NCBI GenBank assembly: GCA_026826555.1
Contig: JAKSZT010054458.1
Coordinates: 2,105,258 to 2,169,257, forward strand
From: Tolypeutes matacus
Taxonomy: Eukaryota; Chordata; Mammalia; Cingulata; Chlamyphoridae
Direction of reading: 5' to 3'
DNA length: 64,000 nt
The translations under genes were made by a program, and so were the position numbers. Shown here one piece after another: positions 1 to 12,037 of this stretch (positions within the stretch are counted from its first letter, which is position 1; each line of letters begins with the position of its first letter). A model generated the notes under the pieces. The model ran no database searches and was not told the DNA's origin. It saw nothing but the letters and a program-made list of their open reading frames with translations.

Positions 1-535
1 AAATTCAAACAAAAAATCTGGGTGCTTTTCCACAATATGTGTACTTTTCTTCAGGTGGCATATTGTCTCGAAGGAAAACTGATGACGTGGTTAAGTTATG
101 TGGTTCCACCTTTTGCTGAAAATTTAGACTCTGTGTTCTATGTCCTTTTCTGTGTTTTTTCTAGGTCACTCTGCTTATTCACACTTACTTAATCTATGGC
201 TTATTCCTCTTATTCTTTTAGCCCAGGGCTTCCTTCAAGTTTACTTCGCATAAAGAAGAATCTGTGGCATTGTCAGTAAATTCATTTTCTAAGCCAGTCT
301 TTTTCTTATAGAAAAGTTCTGAAAGGTTTTACCTCATTCTTTTAACATCATAACATTTTCAAAACAATATAACATAGCAAAAATAATTTGTAAAGAGTTA
401 GGCAGTAATTTCCCAACACCCCTCAACACCATGTGCCAGCTGTTGTTCTCAGGGTAAATGGCTGGGTAATGGCTCAGTTCCCAGGAGAAGGAAATGAATA
501 TCTAAGCAAGTTTGTTTTGTTTTTTAAGTGAAATT
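1..535. other. No recognised gene or repeat
   Basis: AT-rich sequence with no open frame of note and no repeat family I recognise. Nothing beyond short homopolymer runs is visible. Confidence 0.5.
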
Positions 536-539
536 AAAT

Positions 540-660
540 CCCCTTAAGGCAGAGACTTTGTTTGGTTGAAGACTATTTTCCCTGCGCCTAGAAGTGTGCC
601 TAGAATAACGTGGGTACTCTAAAAATATATACTTGCTATATGAAATGAGTGAATAAATGA
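540..660 (+). repeat. L2 LINE 3' end fragment
   Basis: The order 'aaggcagagacttt...ccctgcgcctagaa.tgtgcctagaa...gaatgagtgaataaatga' follows the well-known L2 3' terminus, which ends in short TGAA/AATAAATG-type repeats rather than a long A tail. It is a short, diverged plus-strand fragment with no coding capacity. Confidence 0.6.
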
Positions 661-724
661 AAAAAATAACCGAAAAAGGTTCATATAAATAAAGAAGCAA
701 CTTAATTTTCTGGAAGAAACCTTC

Positions 725-885
725 GATATGGTGTGAGAAAAACTGGTTTTAAATTTTGGTCAGGGTCAGCATGTCAGCTGCCATTGACTCATTAAAAAAT
801 GTAGATAATATCTCATATGATTGTTGTGAGAAGTAAGTGAAATAACATAAAGTATGTGGTACATATTGGATACTAGATAAAAGTA
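725..885 (+). repeat. MIR SINE, diverged
   Basis: Reads like the 3' half of MIR on the plus strand: a region equivalent to 'gtaaaatgrrgataat' followed by 'tgttgtgagaagtaagtgaaataacataaagtatgtgg'. Old and decayed; boundaries are approximate. Confidence 0.5.
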
Positions 886-904
886 AAATTTTTATTTAGA
901 CCCT

Positions 905-1130
905 ACCAAAACTCTTTTTTCTTCTTTAGGTCATTACACTGATCTGGCTTTTTCTAAGTAAGCTTGGGTAAATCATACCTCTTTGTGGTTCCATTTTTTT
1001 CTTTTGTTTATTAAAGATCATAATACCTGAACTTCTCTTTGAAGATCAAATGATACCATGCATAGTAAGAAATTCTGAAGTTTATAAACGTTCTGGAACT
1101 TATGCAATATTATTATTTGGTAAAATTACT
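905..1130 (+). repeat. MIR SINE, diverged
   Basis: A second MIR-like copy: 'gcttgggtaaatcatacctctttgtggttcc' matches the MIR core (gggcaagt.acttaacctct.tgtgcctca), followed by 'gatcataatacctgaactt'. It lies directly after the previous MIR. Boundaries are approximate. Confidence 0.5.
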
Positions 1131-1457
1131 GTAATTCCATTATTGCACAAAGGACAATATGGCATAGTATGTAGTGGTCACATTTTATTCTTTAGGTTCT
1201 AGGTTCTTGGAGGAAACTAATAAATTAATTTGGACTATCCCTAACCTTACCTTTTCTTTGCAACTCACTGTTTACGTATGCTTCCTTTCATTACCTCTAC
1301 CATTCCATGTCTAAGAAGGAACAGCTCTGATCTAGGTCAAGGTCAAAAAGGAACCTTCAGGAACACTTAATTATGCAACAGTATTAAAAATAATGGGACT
1401 AAAATGCAACAGAATAGTAATAATTATTTTCTTGGACCTTTTCTACTTTGGTTATTG

Positions 1458-1683
1458 CAGGGTTCCTCAGCACAATTGACACTTTGGGCCAGATGTTGGG
1501 GACAATGGAGAGGGCAGGAGAAGGCTCTCTTCTGTATTATTGGCTATTTAGCAAGAGCCCTGGACTCTACCCATTAAACTCCAGCAGTGCCCTCCCAATT
1601 GTGACCACCAAAAATGTCTTGAAATATTGCCAAAGGTACCCTGAGTGTTGGGAGATAAAATAGCCCCCAGTTGAGAACCACTG
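1458..1683 (-). mobile_element. MER5A-like hAT-Charlie MITE
   Basis: About 226 bp non-autonomous hAT element. It starts CAGGGTTCCTCAGC and ends GTTGAGAACCACTG, so the terminal inverted repeats pair imperfectly, as in MER5A. The interior ('gccagatgttg', 'ccctggactctacccattaa', 'accaccaaaaatgtcttgaaatattgcc') follows MER5A read on the minus strand. The 8-bp flanks ggttattg (1450-1457) and ggctactg (1684-1691) agree at 6 of 8 positions and look like a decayed target duplication. The 71-codon frame inside it is not a gene. Confidence 0.75.
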
Positions 1684-2039
1684 GGCTACTGTAGAAATAA
1701 GTTAGACTGAAGAGTTTTGCCCAATTAAAAAGTTTTCTCCCAAACTTAGAAAAACAGGCTGATTTAGGTTAACCAAGGTAACATAAGTAAGGAAAGGGCT
1801 GTTCTGATATGAAGACATCCCTTACTTCCTCCTACATAGTGGCAGTAAATTCAATGTGGGCTTAGGTAGGGTGAACTTGGTTCCAGTTTCCTGAAACTGT
1901 TCAAATTTATAGCTAATATTTTGCTGCAATTATTATTAATGTTCTTTTTATTCTCAGAAGTGTCCTTGTTTGGATGATAAGTTATGTGGTAAAGTTAGCC
2001 CAAGAGAAAGTGGTGTTCTATATGCTGACCCCTGTTCTG

Positions 2040-2270
2040 TGGTGGAAAAACATACAAAGACTACCATTTCCCATTTGAAGCTCACATTACAGTGGGAAGG
2101 AAGAAAATGAATAGATATATTGTATAACACTAGTTAGTAATAAATGCTATGAAAAGATGCAAAACAAGGAGCCAGAGAGTGATAAGAGTGGTTAAGATGA
2201 TTCTTTAAATACTGTAGCTGGCAAGACCTCTCTCAACAGTGACACTTGAGTGGAGATTTAATGATTTGCA
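2040..2270 (-). repeat. L2-like fragment, antisense
   Basis: A series such as 'aaaatgaatagata...aataaatgctatgaaaagatgcaaaacaaggagcc...agacctctctcaacagtgacacttgagtggagattt' resembles the antisense of the L2 3' region. Highly diverged; assignment is tentative. Confidence 0.35.
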
Positions 2271-4355
2271 GGCATGGATCAGACTGCTTTTGGTTCTCTT
2301 TATGTTAGGTTAAAGGAGCAAAACCTTCAGCTTGGTTTTATTTTCACATCATACATATGAATCTCCTAAGCAACTCTAAGTTTTGCATGGCTTCCAACTT
2401 ATACAATTTTTGTAAGTGTGTGTGTGTGAAATTTAAAAAAAAAGAATATTAAAATTATGAATGACAATTAGATATCAGGTGTTGGAAAGGGATTGGGCAA
2501 GTGAGAGTCTTTAAAGCTTATGCTTCATTAGCTTCATGATAGATCCACTCCTGGGGTTGGAGATCATCAAGGGTGGGGCCTGAAACCCTGGCTAGAAATG
2601 CAGAGTGAGAACCTTCCTGAAGGGTTCATTTCAGTTCCACCAACCCATGATTGTGGTGGGGCTGACCAGAGTGGGGAATCCTAAGACAGCTCTAACAACC
2701 CAAGCCACATCTTTTTTTTTTTTCTGTAAAATTGAGAATTTGTACTTTATTGTGGTTTGGTTGTACTATCCTGTCTCTCCCTACTCCCCAACAATTATCT
2801 ACAACATTTTATCATGGGCCAGCAATTGGATGTCATTTTGTAAGACAGTCCACAAAGGAAACTTTGAGGAATAGGTGATTTTAAAGTGCCATTAATGTTT
2901 CTAATGATAGCTGACGGGTGATTAGGCTGAAAAATATCCTAACCAAGTAGCTTGAGCAATTAAAACTGCCCAGCAAAAGTAAAGGATGCCTCATTTGATA
3001 AGAAAAGTATAGGTTCCTTGCAGTTTATTCCATTAAATGAGCTGCTCCATTGTAAGCAGATTCAGATGCTCTTTGTTCTTTCTCTTAAACCCTATAGCTT
3101 CAAACTGTGGTCCTATTTGAAATCTGTCAGCTGAGGTTTTAACCATGACACTAGTCTTATCTTTTCAAAAGGAACAGATCAAAGTAGCTTAGTTTTCAAC
3201 TGAGTTTAACAGGGAAAATGGCCTGTGGCTGTTACTCTGTAATGAGAACTTTCCCAAGTGGCCAACACTAAAGAAATACAGTGATGTTTGACTTTGTGTT
3301 TGTTATCATCAGAATTTCCAGTCTTTAAATATTTAAAAAAAAAAAAAAAAAATCACAGCTCTTTAGAGAAGTGATGTAAGAGTTATTAATAAAATTTACT
3401 ATTTCACCTATGAAAAGAGCTTCATGAGAACTAAATATTTCTTCAAATTAGGTCTAAATCAGGATAGTGATCCATGTCATGTATCCTTAAACATCAAACA
3501 CTACTCCAAAGAAGCAATGCATCATGAAAAGGGCTATTTATGTTCAAGACAGGCTGTGCCACCAGATATTAACTTGGGAAAGGGACCAATGAAACTTTGT
3601 ACAAAGTTAGAGTAATTTTTCTATGAGCTGTAAATTAATATTTCAATAACTAAACCAAAACTAGTCTTTTTTCTCATATATGTTTATTTTTCTTATTTTA
3701 TCAACCAGGGTAAATATATTAGTAGATTTGATTTGAGATTTTTCCTGATGGAACTAACTTCTTTGATATGCAAGCAATGTGAGGCTGTTTGTACTTTTTT
3801 GTTTTTTGTTAAGCTTGGAGAAGCTAGGGACTTTAGTTATTTTTATTTGGAAGATTGTTTTATGTTAATGTTTCAGTTACATATTTTTTATTCTATCTCC
3901 TAATATATTAACATGTAGATTTTTAAGAAATATCTTGTACTAGTACAAATATTGTTTTCATAAGCATCTGAGAAATGGATCTGAAAATTGCATGTGATTA
4001 GAAAAGTTACTTAGAAGTGTCTGTCAATCAGCCCGTTGAGAAAGGAAAAAATATTTGGGGATTCTTTTTAAAAAATTTAAGCAAATTATATGCAAAGCCA
4101 ATACCTATCTATCTATCTCTCTATATATCTCTATTTGTCTAAAACAATTTATGGCAGAAATTACTTCTATATGTATTGATTATTCCACAATTCTCCAGGG
4201 ATTTAAAATATCATGTAATAGATCCAGGTATAGAAATTGCATTTGGTTTTATAGTTTGAGATTCATTTTTACTAAAGTAATAAATATTCAACTCTCTACC
4301 AATATCTTTGTAAAAGAATCCTTAAATCTAAGTGGATACAAACACTTAGCTAAAA
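2270..4355. other. No gene seen; mostly unique AT-rich DNA
   Basis: Contains short open frames at 2605-2874 and 3424-3615 with no domain, signal or splice context. An A-run sits at about 3333-3351, and a short TATC/CTAT-rich tract at about 4104-4139. I see no repeat family I can name and no gene. Confidence 0.45.
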
Positions 4356-4359
4356 AGAC

Positions 4360-4760
4360 TGTATTTCCCAGAGGCACTTGAACCTGGGTATGACTAAATT
4401 TTAGCCAATGGATGTAAACAAAGTGTTGTATGGTGCTTCTGGGAAGTTTTAACATAGAGGCATCATGCCTGCTTCTGCCTTTTGACAAACTCATACCCTG
4501 GCATAGGGATGTGATGGCTAGAGTTTGAGGAGCTATCTTGAATAATGAGGCTGAAGGCCATATTCTCGAAATACCTAAGAATGGCAAAGCAGTGAGATTG
4601 AAGTGGTCTGGAGTCTCTATTAACTTTAGGGATCTCTTCTACTAACCAAAATCTTCCAACTTCTGGAATTCTTTTGTGTGTGAGAGAAATAAACTTCTAT
4701 TTATTTTTGTGTCACTATGATTTTTTTAATGCTTCCCAAACTCATCCCAACTGATATACA
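4360..4760 (+). mobile_element. Old ERVL/MaLR-type LTR remnant
   Basis: Begins TGTATTTCCCAG and ends CAACTGATATACA, with an AATAAA signal at about 4688 followed by a T-rich stretch, which is the arrangement of a class III retroviral LTR 3' half. No convincing 5-bp duplication was found, so the edges and subfamily are uncertain. Confidence 0.4.
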
Positions 4761-5232
4761 ATATAATTATTTAAATCATATTTTATGAAAATATTTCATG
4801 GCATGGGCAAATACAGATGATAGGATAAGTAAAGTAAATAAATTAGTTAATTATTGAACAAACAAATAAATAATTAAACCAAACTGTTGAAAGCATTTAC
4901 CAATGATTTTTGTTTTCTTCTTTACATTCTTCTGTAATTTTTAAATTTTCTAAAATGGATATGAGTAAGTAACACTGTAAAGAAAATCTCTGAACATAAC
5001 ATTTATCTACATCATTGTTCACAATGTCTTATTAAAATTAATCAATTTAGAAGTTCAGGATCAAAATTATTTATATAAATATTGCCAAATCAATGCCACA
5101 AAGGTTGTTTTAATGTAATTTACCTTGAAGCCACCAGCATAAAGAGAGTGCTTATTTCCTTCCATCACAACAGAACACAGAGTATTATTCTTAAATATGA
5201 AACAGTTGCCAAAATATTAGATTCATTGTAGT
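4761..5232. other. No recognised feature
   Basis: AT-rich DNA between the LTR-like piece and the LINE-1 insertion. No open frame or repeat family that I can support. Confidence 0.45.
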
Positions 5233-5245
5233 TCACATTTGTTTT
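5233..5245. repeat. Candidate L1 target-site duplication, left
   Basis: tcacatttgtttt here pairs with tcacgtctgtttt at 11433-11445 on the far side of the L1 (11 of 13 identical). It abuts the poly-T (antisense poly-A) at 5242-5250, as expected for target-primed insertion of a minus-strand L1. Confidence 0.5.
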
Positions 5246-5399
5246 TTTTTTTAACTTTATTTTGTACATTTAATAATTGAAAAGATAAACAAAAACTAAA
5301 AAGTAAACAGATGAATAAATATATACATTTCTCAATAAAATCTAATGGATACATATAATTTTTTTTTAATCAAACAGTATATTACACAATATATTTGGT

Positions 5400-8300
5400 T
5401 CATAGTAACGCATTCAAACAGTATTTGTCCTTTTGTGTCTGGCTTGCTTCACTCAACATAATGTCCTCCAGGTTCATCCATGTTGTCATATGCTTTATGA
5501 CTTCATTTCTTCTTACAGCTGCATAATATTCCATCGTGTGAATAGACCACAGTTTGTTTATCCATTCATCTGTTGATGGACACCTGGGTTGTTTCCAACT
5601 TTTGGCAATGGTGAATAATGTGGCTGTAAACATCGGTGTGCAGATGTCTGTTCGTGTCACTGCTCTCAGTTCTTCTGGGTATATACCCAGTAGTGGTATT
5701 GCAGGGTCACGTGGCAAGTCTATATTCAATTTCCTTAGAAACTGCCAAACAGTCCACCATAGTGGCTTTACTGTTCTGCATTCCCACCAACAGTGAAGAA
5801 GTGTTCCTAACTCTCTACATCCTCTCCAACACTTGTAATTCTCTGTCTTTTTAATAGTGGCCATTCTGATAGGTGTGAAATGATATCTCATTGTAGTTTT
5901 GATTTTCATTTCCCTAATCATGAGTGATGTTGAATATTTCTTCATGTGTTTTTTTTGCCGTTTCTATTTCTTCTTCGGAGAAATGTCTATTCAAGTCTTT
6001 GGCCCATTTTTTAATTGGGTCATTTGCCTTTTTATTGTTGAGTTGTAACAACTCTTTATATATCCTGGATATTAAACCTTATCAGATATGTGATTTCCAA
6101 ATATTTTTTCCCATTGAGTCAGCTGCCTTTTCACCCTTCTGACAAAGTCCTGTGAGGTGCAAAAGTGTTTAATTTTGGGGAGGTCCCATTTATCTACTTT
6201 TTCTTTTGTTGCATGTGCTTTGGGTGTAAGGTCCAAGAAACTACCACCTACTACAAGGTCTTGAAGATGTTTCCCTACATTTTCTTCTAGTAGTTTTATG
6301 GTCCTGGCTTTTATTTTTAGATCTTTGATCCATTTTGAGTTGATTCTTGTACAGGGCGTGAGATAGGGGTCCTCTTTCATTCTTTTGGTTATAGATATCC
6401 GGTTCTCCTAACACCATTTGTTGAAGAGACTATTTTTTCCCATTAGCGTGGGCTTGGTCAGTTTGTCAAAAACCAGTTGATTGTATAGATGAGGGTTTAT
6501 TTCTGGATTCTCAATTCTATTCCACTGATCGATGTGTCTATCTTTATGCCAGTACCATGCTGTTTTGACCACTGTAGCTTTGTAATATGTTTCAAGGTCA
6601 GGCAGTGAAATTCCTCCCACTTTGCTCTTCTTTTTTAGAATACTTTTGGCTATTCGGGTGCACTTACCCTTCCAGATGAGTTTGGTAATTGCCTTCTCTA
6701 ATTCTGTAAAATAAGCTGTTGGGATTTTGATTGGTATTGCATTGAATCTATAAATCAGTTTGGGCAAGATTGACATCTTCACGATATTTATTCTTCCAAT
6801 CCATGAACACGGAATGTCTTTCCATTTGTTTAGATCTTTTTAAATTTCTTTTAGCAGTGTTTTGTAGTTTTCTGCATATAGGTCTTGTACTTATTTGGTT
6901 AAAATAACTCCTAGGTATTTGAGTCTTTTTGTTGCTATTGAAAATGGAATTTTCCTCCTGATTTCCTCCTCAGATTGTTCAGTACTAGTGTACAAAAACA
7001 TTACTGATTTTTGCGTGTTGATCTTGTATCCTGCCACTTTGCTGAACTCATTTATTAGTTCAAGTAACTTTGTCGTGGATACTTCAGGATTTTCTAAATA
7101 CAGGATCATGTCATCCACAAACAGTGAGAGTTTTATTTCCTCTTTTCCTATTTGGACACCTTTAATTTTTTTTCTTGTCTAATTTCCCTAGCTAGAACTT
7201 CTAGTACAATGTTGAATAACAATGGTGACAGTGGGCATCCTTGTCTTGTTCCTGATCTTAGGGGGAAAGCTTTCAACCTTTCTCCATTGAGTATGATGTT
7301 GGCTGTGGGTTTTTCATATATGCCTTTTATCATATTGAGGAATTTTCCTTTTATTCCTATGTTTTGAAGTATTTTTATCAAGAAAGGATGTTGGATTTTG
7401 TCGAATGCCTTTTCTGCATCTATTGAGATGATCATGTGGTTTTTTCCTTCAATTTGTTTATGTGGTGTATTACATTGATTGATTTTCTTATGTTGAGCCA
7501 GCCTTGCATACCAGGAATAAATCCCACTTGGTCGTGATGTATAAGTCTTTTGATATGCTATTGGATTCGATTTGCAAGTATTTTGTTGAGAATTTTTGCA
7601 TCTATGTTCATTAGAGAGATTGGTCTGTAATTTTCTTTTCTTGTGGAATCTTTATCTGGCTTTGGTATTAGGGTGATGTTGGCTTCATAAAATGTGTTGG
7701 GTAATTTTCCATCCTCTTCAATTTTTTGGAAGAGTTTAAACAGGATTGTTGTTAATTCTTTTAGAAATGCTTGGTAGAATTCACCTGTGAAGCCATCTGG
7801 TCCTGGACTTTTCTTTGCTGGGAGATTTTTGATGACGCATTCAATGTCCTTAATTGTGATTGGTTTGTTAAGTTCTTGTATTTCTTGTTGTGTCAGTGTA
7901 GGTTGGTTATGCGTTTCTAGAAATTTGTCCATTTCATCTAGGTTGTCTAGTTTGTTGGCATATAGTTTCTCATAATATCCTCTTATGATTCTTTTTATTT
8001 TTATGGGGTCATTTGTAATTTCCCCCTTTCATTTCTGATTGTATTTATTTGCATCTTCTCTCTTTTTTTCTTTGTTAGTCTAGTGAGGGGTTTGTCAATT
8101 TTATTGATCTTCTCAAAGAACCAGCTTTTGGTTTTGTTGATTTTCTCTATTGTTTTTCTGTTCTCATTTTCATTTATTTTTGCTCTAATCTTTATTATTT
8201 CTTTCCTTCTTTTTGCTTTGGGATTGATTTGCTGTTCTTTTTCTAGTTTCTCAAGTTGTTCAGTTAAATCTTTGAGTTTAGCTCTTTCTTGTTTTTTAAT

Positions 8301-9216
8301 ATAGGCATTTAGGGCTATAAATTTCCCTCTCAAAGACTGCCTTCGCTGTATCCCATAAGTTTTGATATGTTGTGTTCTCATTTTCATTTGTCTCAATATA
8401 TTTACTGATATCACTTGCAATTTCTTCTTTGACCCACCGAATATTTAGGAGTGTGTTGTTCAGTCTCCACACTTTTGCAAATTTACTTTTTTCCTGTCTG
8501 TTATTGATTCCTAGTTTCATTCCATTATGATCTGAGAAGGTGCTTTGTATAATTTCAATCTTTTTATATTTATTGAGAGCTGTATTGTGACCTAACATGT
8601 GGTCTATCCTGGAGAAAGATCCATGGGCACTTGAGAAGAATGTATAACCCGCTGAGTTTGGATGCAGTGTTCTGTATATGTCTGTTAGGTCTAACTTGTT
8701 TATCATATTGTTCAAGTTCTCTGTTTCCTTGTTGATCTTCTGTCTAGTTGTTCTATCTAATGATGTGAGAGGGGTGTTGAAGTCTCCAACGATTATTGTA
8801 GAAATGTCTATTTCTCCCTTCAGTTTTGCCAGAGTTTGTCTCATATATTTTGGGGCACCCTGGTTAGGTGCGTAGATATTTATGACTGTTATATCTTCCT
8901 GGAGGATCATCCCTTTCATTAATATATAATGGCCTTCTGCATCTCTTATCACTTTTTTGCATTTGAAGTCTGTTTTGTCTGATATTAGTATAGCTACCCC
9001 TGCTCTTTTCTGTTTACTATTCGTGTGGAGTATCTTTTTCCAACCTTTTACTTTCAGCCGGTTTGAATCCTTGGGTTTGAGGTGAGTTTCTTGTAAGCAG
9101 CATATGGATGGCTCATGTTTTTTTATCCATTCCGTCAGCCTGTATCTTTTGATTGGGGAATTTAATCCATTCACATTCAATGATATTACTGAAAATGCAC
9201 TATTTATTTCCTCCAT
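5400..9216 (-). pseudogene. LINE-1 ORF2 (endonuclease/reverse transcriptase), broken
   Basis: ORF2 nicks target DNA and reverse-transcribes L1 RNA. The N-terminal APE-like endonuclease is open from 9216 to 8296 and keeps its key motifs: LNVNGLN, QETHLK, DFNTPL, RIDHML and SDHNGM. The RT domain follows with [16 protein letters not shown], the motif A aspartate in IDAEKAFDK (about 7430-7405), [12 protein letters not shown], and the catalytic Asp pair in the context FVDDM at about 7115. The C-terminal cysteine segment (CWRGC...LLHCWWEC, about 5840-5790) is intact. The frame changes at about 8420-8300, 8000-7930, 7560-7435 and 7150-7118, with further stops and gaps before the TGA at 5402-5400. 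Full length matches the usual roughly 1275 codons, but no functional enzyme is possible. Confidence 0.93.
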
Positions 9217-9363
9217 TTTATTCTTTGGTTTTCATATGTCATCTTATTTTTGTCTCTCTTTTTACTCTTTTGGTTATCCTTTCTGCTTTTCTTTCTTCTA
9301 TACTCTCCTCCAAGCCTCTCTGTCCTGTCTTTTTCTTTCAGGTTCTAAGGCTTCCTTTAATAT

Positions 9364-10297
9364 TTACTGCAAAGGTAGATTCTTTTTTGCAAACTCTCTT
9401 AGTTTCTGTTTGTTTGTGAGTACTTTATATTCACCTTCATATTTGAAGGACAGTTTTGCTGGATAAAGAATTCTCGGCTGGTACTTTTTCTCTTTCAGTT
9501 TCCTAATTGTATCATACCACTGTCTTCTTGCCTCCATGGTTTCTGAAGAGAAATCTGCACTAAATCTTACTGGACGCCCTTTGTACGTGATCGTTTGCTT
9601 CTCTCTTGCTGCTCTGAGAATTTTCTCTTTATCTTTTACATTTGACATTCTGAATAGGATGTGTCTTGGTGTAGGTATATTTGGATTTATTCTCATTGGG
9701 GTACAGTGTGCTTCTTGGACATGCAAGTTCATTTCTTTCGTGAGATTTGGGAAATTTTCAGCTATTATTTCCTCAAATACTCTTTCTGCCCCTTTTCCTT
9801 TCTCTTCCCCTTCTGGAACTCCCATGACATGTATGTTGTTACGTTTTGTGTTGTCAGTCAACTCTCTGAGCCCCTGCTCAATTTTTTCCATTCTTTTCTC
9901 TCTCTGTTCTTTTCTCTCTTCAATTTTAGCTGCTCTGTCTTCGGTATCACTTATTCTTTCTTCTATCATTTCGAGTCTGCTGTTGTATGCCTCAAATGTA
10001 TTTTTGACTTCACCTATTGTGTCTTTCATTCCCTGTTACTTTTTCATTCTCTGTTACTTTTCTGTTCAGGATTTCAAATTCTTCTTTGCGTTCACTCAAT
10101 GACTTCTTTATGTCATTTATCACTTTAACTATATTCTCTTTCATCTCATTAATTTGATTTTAGAAATTTGTGCTCATCTCACTGATTAGTTCTCTCAAAT
10201 TCTGCATCTCTTCTGGGACTTTGCTGTATTCCTTTTCTTGGGCCATGTCTTCTATTTTCTTAGTATGGCTCCTAATCTTTTGCTGGTGCTTAGGCAT
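9364..10297 (-). pseudogene. LINE-1 ORF1 (RNA-binding chaperone), broken
   Basis: ORF1p is the trimeric coiled-coil RNA-binding protein of the L1 particle. I take the start as the ATG at 10297-10295 (MPKHQQKIRSHTKK), which opens a lysine/glutamate-rich coiled-coil segment. That frame has a TAA at 10162-10160, then loses phase near an 18-bp tandem duplication at 10027-10062. The remaining C-terminal part is open from 10029 to 9364 (221 codons) and contains the end of the coiled coil, the RRM-like region (NIHVMGVPEG) and the C-terminal domain (RPVRFSADFS, ILYPAKLSFKYEG). Total length is close to the usual 300-340 residues. ORF2 begins about 150 bp downstream. Confidence 0.9.
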
Positions 10298-11432
10298 CTG
10301 GTTAGTTTGTATTTTGCTTAGATGCGCTATATCTTTTTCTTTTATGGGGTTTTAGTGGCAGGAGGCTGTGATTTACCACAGCTCTTTGATTTTTGGCTCA
10401 ACCTTGATTGTTAGGATTGTTCTGCTAGTTGCTCAAAACTGGGCACTGGACGCAGTAATTGGTTGTAGAGTCATTTCTGAGGGCCTTGGGCAGGGAGGTT
10501 ATAGAGGCCAGGAAAAGCCTCTCTTACTTATTAATTTTCTTATGTGCACTTCCTTGGTCTGCCAGGAGATGGCGCTTGTTGGCAGCTCTCAATGCAATGC
10601 CTGGTCGGAGCGTATTTGTTGTGACACAGACCTGATCAATGTGATAGAGCTTCCTGTCTGGGGGCTAAGAGCCTTGTGATTCAAACTTTCTGAGACAGTT
10701 CTCCAGACTTCTCTCGTAGTGCCCCCCCCTTTTCCCAGCTAGGAAATATTTCCACTCCCTTCTGAATCCTCAATAATCAGTCTCTGTTAGTAGAGGAGGA
10801 GATTGTGAGGTTTGTATATCTTTAGCGCCTTGTAGGCTCCAAGGGAAAACAATGGCGCAGCCCCACCTGGCCTGGAAGGGCTCTCCGGACATGGCAGACC
10901 AAACCTGGAGGCAAAAGCAGGGTCAGCCCCATGCTTTCTCTCCCCTCTCCTGTGGAGTCCTCAACAATTAGTCCAGGCTAGAAGAGAGGGAGGTTGTGAG
11001 GATTGGATTTCTCCAGTCCTTCCTAGGCTCCCAGGGCAAACCACCATGTGGAAGGGTCCTTGGGGCTCCGCAGCCCAAATTTACAAGTCAGAACCTGAGT
11101 CAGCCTAATGCTGTGTCCCTCTCTCTCCCCTTTCCGGGAGTGGTAGATTCCTGGAGCCCTCTTTGTCTGTGGTTGCAGGCCCAGAGGCCCGAGAGTTCTA
11201 AAAAGTGTGTGGGAGGGTGCTGGCAGCAGCAGAAGCTGCTACTTCCCACTCATGGTTCTGTTGTCGCGATTTCCCTCTTCTGAACCTCTCTCCTCTGGGT
11301 GTTGTCCAGCCTTCACCGTCTGTCCTAAACCCTAGAAGATCTTTTTCGGGGTTGTTTCAGCCTGTCCTCTAGCTATTTTTCTGGAGAAGAGATTCCCGTG
11401 TCTTACTAGTCCACCATCTTCCCAGAAGTCTC
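10298..11432 (-). promoter_or_regulatory. LINE-1 5' UTR / internal promoter region
   Basis: About 1.1 kb between the 5' end of the L1 and the ORF1 start, noticeably richer in G and C than the surrounding DNA. By position this is the internal promoter region of the element. I cannot point to individual factor sites with confidence. The 95- and 103-codon plus-strand frames here (10368-10679, 10996-11283) are antisense accidents. Confidence 0.8.
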
Positions 11433-11957
11433 TCACGTCTGTTTTGATTATAAATTTTTATTCTGTAAAAATTAATGGTGAATATAAAGAGAAATTTTGG
11501 GAATTTTGGAGAGAAATGTATATTACACAGAGGTGTCATCTAAGGACCACTATGTGCCACATACAGTTCTAGGCATTTGGTTAATGTAAGTGAAAAAAAA
11601 TCAGAAAAATTTCCTTACTCTGCATAGTAAATGAGTTACTACTTATGGTAGTAAATGAGTTAGATATTAAACAATAAATATAATAAAGAAGATTTACAGA
11701 GTATGTTGTTTGAGGGTAATGAAAAAATGGAGGAGGGAAACAGGTTAGTGTTTGAGTTTACAGGTTATAACTTTACATAGGTTGGTATGGATTGACTTCC
11801 CTGAACAGCATTAAAGACCTGAAGGAGGTAAGGGATTTAACAATTTGGAAATTCAGAGTGGGTGGGCTTTGGCAGAGGGAACAGCCAGTAAAAGGATCCT
11901 CAGATAAGATTGTGCTTGAAATATTCAGGAAGTATTCTAAGCCTAGAGCAGAGAAGC

Positions 11958-11962
<5 letters not shown>

Positions 11963-12025
<63 letters not shown>

Positions 12026-12037
12026 GAGAGAGAGAGA
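11963..12037. repeat. (GA)n microsatellite
   Basis: A pure GA run to about 12014, then GA interrupted by extra A residues to 12037. It lies in the L2 remnant and creates low-complexity Arg-Glu and Ser-Leu frames on the two strands that are not genes. Confidence 0.97.

Larger units (their letters stand above)
5246..11432 (-). mobile_element. LINE-1, near full length, inactive
   Basis: A roughly 6.2-kb LINE-1 on the minus strand. Read in its own direction it has a GC-richer 5' UTR starting at about 11432 (GGGAAGATGGTGGACTAG at the start), ORF1 (10297-9364), a spacer of about 150 bp, ORF2 (9216-5400), a short 3' UTR (5399-5252) with AATAAA at 5260-5255, and a short poly-A tail. A candidate 13-bp target duplication flanks it. 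Unlike the other LINE-1 pieces in this window it keeps its 5' end. Frameshifts and stops in both ORFs mean it cannot encode working proteins. The motif content is good enough that it is probably not among the oldest mammalian L1s. Confidence 0.93.

Noticed and set aside
9536..10128. Plus-strand frames of 188 and 155 codons rich in hydrophobic residues
   Set aside because: They are the exact antisense of LINE-1 ORF1; the hydrophobic look comes from the A-rich coiled-coil codons on the other strand.
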